Source: Massospora cicadina
Taxonomy: Eukaryota; Entomophthoromycota; Entomophthoromycetes; Entomophthorales; Entomophthoraceae
Assembly (NCBI GenBank): GCA_022478985.1
Contig: JAKSZP010017351.1
Span: 1 to 64,000, forward strand
Reading direction: 5' to 3'
Length of the DNA: 64,000 nucleotides
Both the position numbers and the translations under genes were made by a program. Shown here piece after piece: positions 54,324 through 64,000 of the stretch. The first letter of the stretch is position 1. Each line of letters begins with the position of its first letter. Below the pieces are notes generated by a model. The model had not been told where the DNA came from. It worked only from the letters and a program-made list of their open reading frames with translations, and made no database searches.

Positions 54324-56000
54324 TGTCATGGATGTGGCTGATAAGAATTAGACTGGTCTCCCAGTCTAAGTGTGTGAGCACCCAGTGAAGAGCCCAGAAT
54401 GCCAAAGGCACAGCTGTCCGAGTAACTTGAAGTAGGGGAGATCTATTGGGGACGTTAGGAAAGTAAAGGTTCATTAACATACCAAAGGCCCCCAAGGCAA
54501 ACCAGATGTTTGCAATGGGGGCAACTGCGAGTCTTTCAGGGGTAACCCCCAAGGGCGGGATAGGCGGGTAGGATGATGACTCCTCCAGGGTTCATGGTTG
54601 CTGGCCTTCGACTTTGAACAGGTGAGTCTGCGCGCCAGCGAGGGGTGGCACAGGGGCTGCCGCGTGAACAGGGGTGCGGATGGAGAGGGAAACAAACCCA
54701 TGGTGAGTGTTAAGGCTGAGCTCCCCTTGGGAGGGGTGCTCCAGGGTCCTCAGGTGAAAGGGCCAGTGGCGGATGAGCCAGGTATGGGGGCTGAGTTCGC
54801 GAGCACTGGGGCGGGGGCGCCCTGGAGCTGCTCCAACAGGGGAGAATTTTTAGGGGTCCCAGCAATGGAGTGAATGGATGGATTTTCACTAGATAGATAT
54901 GCGAAAGCGGTTGGATTTGCATTAGATAGATATGCAAAAGTGGACGGAGAAGTGAATTTATTGTCAGGGGCGAGATGATTTATGATGGATATAATCCGCC
55001 ACCATGTGGTGGGGTCAAGTGACTGGATGACCCAGTCAGCAAACATTAGGATGAGTGTCTGGATAATGGTGTACTTCGCCAGATTGATTAGCAGAATTTT
55101 AAAAAAGTAAACAGATGGAGGCCGCGACAAGGTGTTTGGGGTATTTAAATTTTATTTAGTGCAAAGCTTGGGAATATTAGAGAATGAACCAACAACTGCC
55201 CCTTGACAGGGCAGTTGCCTTAAGTATGTAAGAGTCACATAGCATGGATACTGAGGGATTGGGTGATTGGGGATTAGCGATGGGATTTGGTTGGCTGGTG
55301 GGGAGGGGGCGGGGGGATGTCCAAAATCTTGGCAAAAATAAAAAAAACTTTTGCAGATTTTTCTGAATTTTTGGGGCCAGCCCAGGTCAATGGTACCAAT
55401 CCAGGCCCTAACCATTTGAGTCAGCCTGTTCACATTGTTCAGATTCCCCAGATTTGTCCTGTTGATCTGTGGCCTCAGTGCTGGGTTGTTCGCAACCTGG
55501 TCCAAACTCTTGATCTGACTATCTGTGCAATACAAACTTCCCAGATCCATCCCGTGGAGTAGGGGCAACTGGTCCAAGTTGCTTGCAACCTGGTTTGAGA
55601 CCCAAATTGTGCGCCAATCTGATTTCTGGCCCCAGCCAGTATGGGTCAGCTCCTCCAGCCCGGAATTTGCAGACTGGGTTTCAACATTAGTACTGGCTTT
55701 CTCCTCAAAATTTTGTCATTTTTTCCCTGGTGAGTGAAGGGTCCCAGGGGCATTCCCATGGCCCCAGACTTGCATAATCTCCTGGCAGGCCCCCTCTGTT
55801 AGTCTTACCAGGGTTGAGGAGGGGGGAGGGGAGAAACCTGGTTGTCTTTAGGGGGAAGGGCAGTCACCCAGCGCTCATATACCACATGCGCCAAGTCGCT
55901 TAACTGTGACAGGGGGTCCACTTGAACCTTTGGACCCCTTTTTGTCTGAAAGGGGTGTTGCTCCCTATCCAGTTGCAGGGGCTGGTCCCCAGGACTTACA
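54324..56000 (-). repeat. F1: solo LTR of family F (1677 bp)
   Basis: Minus strand TGTAAGTCCTGGGGACC to CACATCCATGACA, flanked by a perfect 5-bp duplication CTCGC (54319-54323, 56001-56005). Same ends as F2. GC-rich. It carries several long frames on the minus strand (55152-55577, 141 aa; 54750-55130, 126 aa with hydrophobic stretches such as IIQTLILMFADWVIQSL; 54232-54552, with VPLAFWALHWVLTHLDWE). TG..CA ends and 5-bp TSD fit a solo LTR; a small non-autonomous element is the alternative. Confidence 0.85.
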
Positions 56001-56005
56001 CTCGC

Positions 56006-56420
56006 TACTACACAAAAGCTCAGCTTTGTGGACAACTGAAACTATGTAATTGCCCAAGGCAAAACCAATCATGCTAAGCTTTTTGGAGATGCATCCCTCT
56101 TTAAAGATGCATATTACTCTCACAGTCAAGAGTGTGGTGTCCCTAAAGGCTCTTAAAGAAGAATAACTAGATGTACAAAGGATTTACATAATGGAATACA
56201 CGGCCTAGGGAACACCCCTTGAAGGATATGTAAAGCTGTCTATTTTTCCAATGACAAGAGCGACAGACCAAAGGGCAGTATTTCAAAACAATAGAACGCC
56301 TACCCCATCAATAAATGCCCTGCAATAAGTGTCAAAATCTGGGCAAATTACCATTTTTGTCCTTTGAAAATGTTAAAAAGAAGGAAACACCCTAAAAGAG
56401 GATACCACTTATGCCATGAA
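56006..56420 (+). pseudogene. gag of D, second part with zinc-knuckle remnant
   Basis: After F1 the frame continues; CNKCQNLGKLPFL near 56323-56360 looks like a CCHC knuckle missing its last Cys and His. A basic stretch (KKKETP) follows. Confidence 0.5.
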
Positions 56421-57062
56421 CTGGTTGAATCTGCATACTGAAGTTGAAGATGACCATGAGATGAGGGCTTATCCAACGCAGGATACCACATGCTAGGCGC
56501 ACCTTGTGCTGTGGCTGTGCCTATTGGTTTAAGAAAAAATCTAACTGATGGAAATGAATTTAAAACTTACTGGCTCAAGAAAACAAGTTTATTGAATCAT
56601 CAACTCGGTTGAAGAAGGAGAGCAGTGGTGATGATTACTTGCAAGAGCCTAAAGCCATACTCAAGGATACTTCTAAGACTGTAACGAGCACTGAAGCACT
56701 TAAACAGAGCGAAAGATCCATTAATGAAGTCCTGACAACTGGGAACCCTTTTGGCAATAGTGCACAAAAGTTAAAGTAGTGATACAGAAAAGATGTGTCT
56801 TGGCGATGCTGGACACCGGAGCTCCATTCAGAATAATGTTGTCTAAAATAATGGAGAAAATGAAGTTCATACCCAACCTTAATTATAACCTAAAGTATAA
56901 ACTGCTGAACCTGACATTACTCGCGCTTTATGAGCTTACTCAGTGTTACCCTTATGCTTTGTGCGCATGGTTTTAACAACTCCATCAGTGTCTTGGATAA
57001 CAACCACTATGTCTTCCTAATCAGGACACAGCCTCTCCTTGAATTTAGCGTCAAGAATGACT
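56421..57062 (+). pseudogene. Protease region of D
   Basis: 56779-56976 (65 aa) has CVLAMLDTGAPFRIMLSKIM, the aspartic protease signature, then FIPNLNYNLKY and ALYELTQCYPYAL. SVLDNNHYVFLIRTQPLLEF (about 56990-57050) replaces the LLGT block. 56421-56760 shows only short acidic frames (LKKESSGDDYLQEPKAIL). Confidence 0.7.
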
Positions 57063-57699
57063 TCACAAATAGCACTGTGAGTACATGAGTTATCAAATTC
57101 CTCAGGTGTTTAAGGAAGAGAATGTTAAACCGCAAAAGCAATGGACTTGTTTAGTAGAGACAGATACATTAATTTACCCTATCTACACCCTTAAGAGAAG
57201 GGTGTGTAGCAACTACCCTCCATGGTCAACGCAAAAGGAGAACTTTTACTGAGCGTTAGCAAAACTATGGAGATCAGATCAGGTAAAATAACGCCGGATG
57301 ACACTATCAGTGTGAAGATTATGACAGATACTATCATAGGAAGTTAAAGCTGCGACAAAATCCACCAACAATGACCAAGAGTTTTTTATGAAAATCTATG
57401 CTATGCACTACTCAGGAAAGTTACCTGTAATTTAAGCGAAAACTAAAATTGAGCTAACAAGAGTTGAGAAAGTACAGATAATTGCACAGGCCCGATTGAC
57501 TAATAACATTTGATTGAGTTGATACGTGACATAGGAGATTTTGTTGAGCTTGGATTTGGAGATGTGATCTCCAAACAGCATAAAAACTTTAAGAGACATC
57601 ACCAATTTAAAGGATATCTATTGCACTGGATCAAATGACTATGGACTATGCAAGGTGGAGATCAACAAGATTAATACCAGATCTGCTATTGATTAAGTC
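57063..57699 (+). other. D: protease-RT spacer, decayed
   Basis: About 640 bp without a usable frame. TRVEKVQIIAQARLTNN-like sequence near 57460-57510 could be the linker, but no dUTPase-like order of blocks was recognised. Confidence 0.35.
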
Positions 57700-58560
57700 C
57701 AAGCCTTACTGTGCTTAAAGCTGAAGAAGCTGTTTTTGCTTAAAAACTAAGTCAATTGGCGGAAGCAGGACTAATCAGGCCGTCAAAGATTTCTTGTCTC
57801 GCTGCTATTGCTTGTATGCAAAATATATGGTACTCACCACATAGGAATATACTATTAACTTGAACTAAACCAAAAAAGGGCTCCAGCCACTCCCGTGTAT
57901 AGACAATGCTTTGAAACATATGGGAGGAACAAAATATATCACTACGATGGACCTGACATATGGATACTGGAAGATTGAGCTCTCACCGAAGGACCAGGAG
58001 AAGTGCGCCTTGATTAGTAGCCAGGGTTATTTGGGCCATCTTGGATGCCACAGGGGCTTTAAAAAACCCTTACCACATTTTAACACGCAAAAGACCATTT
58101 TTTTTGGCTCTCAAGTTGTCCAGTGTGTCAATATGCCTAGATGACATTACCATGTTCAACCAAACCAATCAAGAGCATCTTCAACACCTTTAAGGAGTTT
58201 TTACATATCTGTAAGCATCAAATATGAATTAGAAATGGATCAAATGCACCTTACTCAAGAAGCAAATGCTTATTACTGGGGCATGAGTTTATCCCAGTGG
58301 AATCAAGCTTTAGGATGGGAAGGTCAAAGAATTTGTGGCAATGGAGCCACTCAAGATCATGAGGGATATTCAAGTGATCCTCAGAATGGTGGTGTATTAC
58401 TGGAAGTTCATCCTCCATTTTGCAGACTTGGCTTCCCCCTTCACTTTTTCTAATGAAAGAGACCAAGTTTGAGTGGTGCCAGGAACAAGAGCAGACCTTT
58501 GAGGGGCTTAAGACAAGATTGGTAAAGCATCAATATTGTCCGACATGGACTTTACTAAAA
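57700..58560 (+). pseudogene. Reverse transcriptase of D
   Basis: AEAGLIRPSKISCLA-like segment near 57760, KKGLQPLPCIDNAL (about 57873), TTMDLTYGYWKIELSPKDQE (57941-58000), RDDITMFNQTNQEHLQH-like YLDDI remnant (about 58135-58190), LEMDQMHLTQEANA, then MRDIQVILRMVVYYWKFIL-like block near 58355-58415. Frameshifts after 58030. Confidence 0.75.
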
Positions 58561-58777
58561 TCTTTTATCTATACACTGACACCAGTAATGTTGAGCTTCG
58601 CATGTTACTAGCCCAATTAGACGAAGAAAGGGTGAACCATCAAATTAATTTTTATTCATAGGTGTTTGTCAAAGCATAAAGGGACTACACTGTCATTGGT
58701 AGAGAGTGCCTGGCAGTGATGCGAGCAGTCAATCACTTATAACTCTACATGTATGGGGTCCACTTCAAGGTCATAAT
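58561..58777 (+). pseudogene. RNase H of D, first part
   Basis: YTDTSNVELRMLLAQLDEER-like sequence (58570-58632), RDYTVIGRECLAVMRAVNHL (58680-58740) and MYGVHFKVIIV, ending where B3 is inserted in the VIxxDHASL motif; continues at 59678. Confidence 0.72.
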
Positions 58778-59672
58778 TGTCAAGAGAGTGTCTAAAATTC
58801 TCCTGTTCCCCACTTGGTGGTGCACAAAGCACTGGGACAAAGCAAGGTAACTCGACGTCAATGTCAATATTATGATAGTCCATCAGAGTGAGCTGGAGCT
58901 AAGTAGACATAGGGTGAGGGTGTTGAGCACAGTAACAGTAATAATATATTTCGCAAACAGCAAAAATTAGCTGTGCCCCAAAGGACAGTTCATGATTGAG
59001 TTTGGTACAGGATTTGAGTGCACGGGTGACCTGGTTATGAGGGAACCTGGTAGGCCCTGCGGTGTACCTGATGCTGTCATTAATTTAAATAAAATAAACT
59101 GGCTAACATGTCATGAGACCTCCTCAAAGAGGTCTGTGAACAGGTTTGCCCAAGTCAACATATAGAAAAAATGTAAAAATGACTAGAGGATTTATTACAG
59201 AAGACACCCAATGAGATAGTTGGTTTTAAGAGAACATAATTAAACCAGCTCAGGGACATTATGGATCAGCGAGAGTGGTCTCAAGCTTTGGTGCAACAAT
59301 AGGCGCACGCTTTCATCTGAAAGAGTAGCATACTTTAAAATTGACCTCACTCAAGGGATCAATTAAAGTTTTACTAAACTGAGCTCACAATTTCATAAAT
59401 AGAAGGGGTTTTATGCCCCCCTTCACCAATTAACCAGATTGTGCAATTTTTCTTTTACCAAGTAGCTCGCCCATTTTAACGCCTGAGCTGTCAAAGGGGC
59501 GAGGCGTTTTGCATCTCACTTGTGCCAACCTGGGAATACTTGGCATGTACCCAGAGTTGGTCCAAGGTATGCTTGAGATCAGGAAGGACCTGAAGTTTAA
59601 CCTTCTGGAACTCCTGCCACATAGCCTTGTCCTTGGGGTTGGTCCATTCTATCAAGTCTTGTAAACATGAAG
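58778..59672 (-). repeat. B3: solo LTR of family B (895 bp)
   Basis: Minus strand CTTCATGTTTACAAGAC (first two bases changed from TG) to CACTCTCTTGACA, with a perfect duplication ATAAT (58773-58777, 59673-59677). Same length as 1626-2520. The conserved LTR frame reads DLIEWTNPKDKAMWQEFQKV then LPDLKHTLDQLWVHAKYSQV. Confidence 0.92.
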
Positions 59673-59677
59673 ATAAT

Positions 59678-60960
59678 TGATCATGCGTCGCTCAACTTAT
59701 TATGGAATATGAAAGATCCTAAAGAACGCCTTTGCAAGTTGGGAAGTACTGCTCCAGTGATACATTTTAAAGTTAGCATCAAGCAGGGGACAAACACTTA
59801 ACGCTGACAAAATGTCATGATTTCCAGTGTTCCACCTACAAGCGCCAAAAATTAATTAACTTTATGTACTGACAGGTTACAAGAAGAAGTGTGGAAGGAC
59901 AAAACGGGAGAGATGTTGACCATCCTAAGAAGGTTCTCTAAAGATACCCGGCTTATTGATATAAAACCTGCAAAACAAGGCTCATGATTAAATGGTAACT
60001 CGTACATCAGACCCAGCAACCAAATGGAACTGGTAATAGAAGCGCAGGAGCACGTCAGTCATCGGAAGTTTCAAAATACGTTGGCTTATCTGAAAGAGAG
60101 GTTTAACTAAAAGTTTATGTATGATGAAGTTCATAAGGAACTAGTCCTATGCATATCATGCGCGATTCACCATCTGCTGGAGAAACTTATTAAGTTTAAA
60201 CCAATCCAACCTACAGCCCAAAACAGTAATGTAGCCATTGATGTGTGGTACCGCTTATGACTGCCTCTAGTGGAGCTAAGTTCAGATTTGTAGCCATCAA
60301 CCACTTTACCATGTGGATCAAAGCCTCTTCAGTCAAGAGTACACTGTGATCTTCAACGCTCAACCCCTCTACAATCAAGATATAAACTCATATGGATCTC
60401 CTCAAAAAATTCTCTCTGAGATAATGGGAAGAACTCCATATCAGATTTATTGAGGAAGTTAATGGACCTGGTTGTAGTGAAACAACAGTTTACCACTCCC
60501 TACACAAAATATAAAAATGGTAGCGTTGAGTGCATAAAATGGAATCTTAGGAGGAGTACTAAAAAAGATGTCCCTAAATACAAGTTGAAATGGGATCATC
60601 TGCTACCTCAGCACTATAAGCTTACAAGTTGATCCCCCACCTAGTGATTGGGATGTACAATTCAAGTCCCTATATGTGTGAGAAGCAGCATTGCCAACCC
60701 TTTTTACACCAATGATTACTGCGGATTGAAAAAATCTGCCTCCTGAAAGTTATCAACAAGAACTAGCCAGCAAACTTATAAGAATACAACTAAAGTCCTC
60801 AAAAACCATAGAGGCGACTATAACAAGCTCAACATGAGAGTTAGTGATGAGCTGGGCTACCAGAGTTTAGCCTATGTGACAAAGTACTGTTATATCACTT
60901 ATGGGGAGGACAGCCAGAAAAACTGCAGGTAATCTGAACTGACCTGCGACTATATTGGCT
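59678..60960 (+). pseudogene. D pol: end of RNase H and integrase
   Basis: HASLNLLWNMKDPKERL-like start (about 59683-59735). Integrase: HVSHRKFQNTLAYLKERF (about 60053-60106), KELVLCISCAIHHL (Cys pair of the zinc-binding region), AIDVWYRL (first Asp at about 60240), FTTPYTKYKNGSVECIKWNL (60489-60548, Glu at GSVECIKW). GPY/F-like YHLWGGQPEKLQVI near 60890. Very decayed. Confidence 0.7.
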
Positions 60961-61251
60961 AAACGAGGAGCCAAATACACAATCTGGGGCAATGATACTA
61001 ACTTATTATTTATTAATTACATGCAAGGACTAAGGTCATTCTCTGGTCTTGTCTTGGTAAGGGAAAGTGTTGAAGATAAGTCCATGAGAGATTCAGTAGA
61101 TTATTCCTCAACTGCTGGAATTGATAAAATCCAAAACCAGACAGGAAAAGTTATGATCAACTTGCCAGTCACAGGAGTAATAAAAAAACCATATTTTATA
61201 TTCAGCTTACCCAAGAAATATATCAAATGCTTTGGTTGAAAAACATCTAAA
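60961..61251 (+). other. D: pol C-terminal end and pre-LTR sequence
   Basis: A 94-aa open frame (60955-61239, NLLFINYMQGLRSFSGLVLV) ends just before the LTR. It may be the Pol C-terminus. No domain recognised. Confidence 0.4.
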
Positions 61252-63578
61252 ATCTACACCTAACAGCTGAAGAGATCTATATATGAAGATGACAAAGACG
61301 CTGAATTAACTATGAATTTAGAACCCCTTTAAACCTTTTGTGAAATAAGTTGAAAGTAGTTGATGATGGCGTGATGACCAAACTGAATTAATATGATGGA
61401 AACAATTGGGTCTCCAATTTAAATATTACCAAAATAGCAATCAACTAATTTTAAAAATCATATATAACCTGATATGTGGCGCATCAAAGTGACGCCATTT
61501 GAAGAACTGGAAGGCGAACAGCATATTACCAAATTGGGTAACAAAGCAATAACATAAGGAGGAGCTACAATTCACAACCCAGAAGTGGGGACTGAAGAAT
61601 GGGCCCCTGGACATCCAGATTCAGAGATATTTACTGCAAGAAGGAGTTCAAAGATACTAGAATACAATAAGATGGATGAAACAACTATAGTGGAAATCAG
61701 ATGCCGCCTGACTAAGGGATCATGAAGACCCTCAATATTGCTATTCCAAAACCCAATTTGTTTCAATTTTCATTCATTTTTATGACTTGAATATATTTTT
61801 TACTTATATCAGGTTAAGTGTTTATTCACCAGTAACCATTATAAGATTAGCGGTTGATCAGAATACAGCAACCAGTCTGAGTTCTGCTCTAGAAGAGCAA
61901 GATGTGTCTTTTCACAGATATCTTAGAGCCAAGCTGTTAAGGGAGAGTTAGATAGGATTCCATTGTGTCCCAATGTAAGTCTTGGGGAGTGTCCTTTAGC
62001 TCTCAATTGAGATATCTTTCCGTTCCCAAGTAAGAAAACTCCGAAATAGATGGCAGTACCCCTCATCACCCAAGGCGATCTCACCCACGTAGTTGACAAG
62101 TGATGGGTGACAGCCCGTCTGCTTCAGATCCCACCCCCAATTTCCTCACTCACCTTGGCAGAACTGTTGTGGGGAATCAGTGAAATCTGTGCCAAGATTA
62201 TCAAACTGAAATTAGTCAGATCTAATTTGGGCAGCAATTGGGCTGATGGCTGAAATTTGAATGGTTTAAAAAGCATGAAGAATGAAACATTGGCCAGATC
62301 GCCTGAAAGTTCTGATTTGACCCCAAAATCAGCAGAACAAATATTGGGTGCCATCACTGAGAGTTTGAAACCCTCAAATAGTAATTCACGCGTTGCACCC
62401 AATGGGCCTCTATCAACCAAATGAATGGTTAATTAACTGATCATGGGCAGGTTGGCCATCCCAAACCTGTTCCCAACCAAATGGTCCCATCCCTATATTG
62501 GATGGCCTTGGGGGATTCCTGTTGCTCATCGGGCCAAACGCCATCATGCTAACTGTCAGAAATGTAATCAACCCCTGGTCCAGACGCTTGAGGTCAAACT
62601 GACAGAGACTCGGCCCACTGCCAAATTTTGTGATGATGGTTCCCAAAGAATAAACCCCCTCTACCATCCAATTTGCCGGTTAGGCCAAATTTGTGGATCC
62701 TGACCACGTTTTCACCAATTGACCACTATTTAATCAGTTGCAAGGCACTGAGAAAATTGTTGGTCATTTTTTCTTACTTTATTTCCCAAATAAAAATTTT
62801 GTTAAAAAACCCCAAATTTTTATCTCCCTCCTTTCAACCACATTCCATATGGTTTTTGCCTGGTGGTCCACTGCCCTGCACTCTGGGTGGGCCATACCAA
62901 TTCTCTTGGTTATCATGATTCCCTCTATCACCAATTGGACTCAACAAGTTCAAAATTTTTGGCGCTACAACCTGGTTCTCATGACCTTTCACCAGCAATA
63001 TACAGGGATTTTATGGCCCTATGTTCTCCAACTACAAGAGAAAATCCACCTCTCTTTTACCCCCAACAAAATGGTCTTAATGACCAAGAATCTCGCAGAA
63101 ACTATCCCAGTAGTTTCCACCCCTGTTAGCAGAACTCCTGGGTCCAAAATCTATTAAGTGTGGTTTGCTGTTGGGATACTCCTAACCCTGACGTTCTGCC
63201 ACCATTTTTTGGTATCCTATTTCCTGGATCCATATCAAGTCATATGGTCGGCAATGCCTCTGGCATTATGGCTTGCTTTCTGGATGCTTACGCACCCTGA
63301 CTGGCAGGCCAGTCTAAACTTCTTCTGCCGTTTCCATGACACCCAAGGTCCGATATAAAGAGAATATGCCAGGGATTGTCCACAAGAGTTTTTCCATGAG
63401 CACTAACAACTTCAATAAGAGATAGTTGCTAAACTAAGTAGCATCTTTAGAGGATTTGTTCAACAAGGATGATCATTTCCATTATGACAGTTGTCTGGTG
63501 CTAAATTGGTGCAGAACAGATCCCTTGTGCAGCAAGTCAGCCTCATAAGTTTATGCAAGATGAGGTTGGCAAGCTGGC
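61252..63578 (+). repeat. 3' LTR of D, split by F2
   Basis: Starts ATCTACACCTAACAGCTGAAGAG (TG changed to AT) and resumes after F2 at 63347. Right end near 63578 by alignment to GGCGACTATAC; not exact. About 0.95 kb without F2. Confidence 0.75.
61974..63341 (+). repeat. F2: solo LTR of family F (1368 bp)
   Basis: TGTAAGTCTTGGGGAG to CGTTTCCATGACA, with perfect duplication CCCAA (61969-61973, 63342-63346). Shares both ends with F1. Frames: 62443-62703; 62738-63157 (139 aa, with VFAWWSTALHSGWAIPILLV); 63158-63358 (MWFAVGILLTLTF; MPLALWLAFWMLTHPDWQA), the last matching F1 (VPLAFWALHWVLTHLDWET). Both copies also share DL.HVV...WVTA near the start. Confidence 0.88.
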
Positions 63579-64000
63579 TATTTTGATGTGCAAACGCCAT
63601 CACGTGTTCTAGAAATTGAGGTTTATTCTTCTTCCAACCATGAGATATTAATAAATTTAATTAATTTTTTAAACGTGACTCCCAATTGGGGATACAGACA
63701 TATGTAAAATGGCTTTTTTAGAAAAAGTAGTGAGAATTTGAGGCGAGGAAAAGGGAAACTGGACCTTGATTGATTAATAGTAGCCCAGCAAGAGTATAAA
63801 AATTAGAAATAAAAAAGGCGTCAAAAGGTTGATGAGTGCTTGCGTCCCAGCAACCATATTCTGGTGGTTTGGGAGCCCAATTTTTAAGTTCCAAAAGCTT
63901 ATATAATTTCATTAAATACCTATCTTAAAATTTATTGACTTAACAATCAAGTCATGTCAGAGAAGTGGGATTGCAACTTAGCATAAAGGATTTATCAAGT
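63579..64000 (-). other. Right flank of D, unassigned
   Basis: AT-rich. A minus-strand frame at 63718-63912 (64 aa, LELKNWAPKPPEYGCWDAST) is open, of unknown nature. By position this should continue whatever D was inserted in (51.2-52.4 kb). Confidence 0.3.

Larger units (their letters stand above)
52432..63578 (+). mobile_element. Element D: Ty3/Gypsy with three nested solo LTRs
   Basis: 5' LTR 52432-53460, primer-binding site 53463, gag 53.5-54.3 plus 56.0-56.4 kb, protease 56.8 kb, RT 57.7-58.6 kb, RNase H and integrase to about 60.96 kb, 3' LTR 61252-63578 (end approximate). F1 interrupts gag, B3 interrupts RNase H, F2 interrupts the 3' LTR. No dUTPase-like block was recognised. Confidence 0.82.

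Noticed and set aside
54598..54873. Plus-strand 91-aa glycine-rich frame as a gene
   Set aside because: It lies inside the F1 solo LTR, antisense to the frames shared with F2.
61974..61980. GTAAGT at the start of F2 as an intron donor
   Set aside because: It is part of the LTR terminus TGTAAGTC; the 5-bp target duplication explains both joints, and F1 has the same start on the other strand.
1..64000. CRISPR array, phage genes, tRNA or rRNA genes, host housekeeping gene
   Set aside because: No regularly spaced repeats, no structural RNA motifs, and no non-retroelement protein domain were recognised in any frame.

Overview
The window is a stack of dead, nested retrotransposons. I found no host gene, tRNA, rRNA, CRISPR array or prokaryote-type operon. 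Most of the sequence can be assigned to Ty3/Gypsy LTR retrotransposons (Gag with a zinc knuckle, protease, RT, RNase H, integrase, one chromodomain) and to target-primed non-LTR elements. The element types, the collagen-like Gag and the decayed AT-rich older layers suggest a repeat-rich, gene-poor region of a filamentous fungus, perhaps a basidiomycete. The species cannot be fixed from the window.

Layout. 1-2520: 3' part of a chromodomain Gypsy (element X) with its 3' LTR. 2521-3637 and 36522-38340: two parts of an old minus-strand non-LTR element (LINE C), split by element A. 3638-36521: element A (LTRs about 1.06 kb). A is itself broken by a roughly 2 kb unresolved insertion (6.5-8.6 kb), by two copies of an ORF1-only non-LTR family (G1 10111-12033; G2 12543-26576), and by a minus-strand Gypsy E3 (27910-34581). 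G2 contains two further Gypsy elements, E1 (12741-18965) and E2 (19430-25957). 38341-40830 and 49483-52431: remains of non-LTR sequence including an endonuclease domain, split by Gypsy E4 (40831-49482). 52432 to about 63578: Gypsy D, carrying two solo LTRs of family F and one of family B. 63579-64000: unassigned.

E1, E3 and E4 are one family (LTRs 752-757 bp). E2 is a relative with short LTRs (415/417 bp), a perfect TSD and the longest surviving ORFs, so it is probably the youngest full element. Family B LTRs (890-895 bp) occur three times. Most full elements share one primer-binding sequence downstream of the 5' LTR. Reading frames are broken almost everywhere, often by transitions.

Most notable: (1) a dUTPase-like domain between protease and RT in E1, E2, E3 and E4; (2) five ultra-short (12-21 bp) poly(A)-ended insertions with 14-17 bp target duplications, resembling the 3' tip of the G non-LTR family; (3) a perfect 70-bp inverted repeat at 39.2-39.5 kb; (4) LTRs carrying conserved open frames (families B and F).
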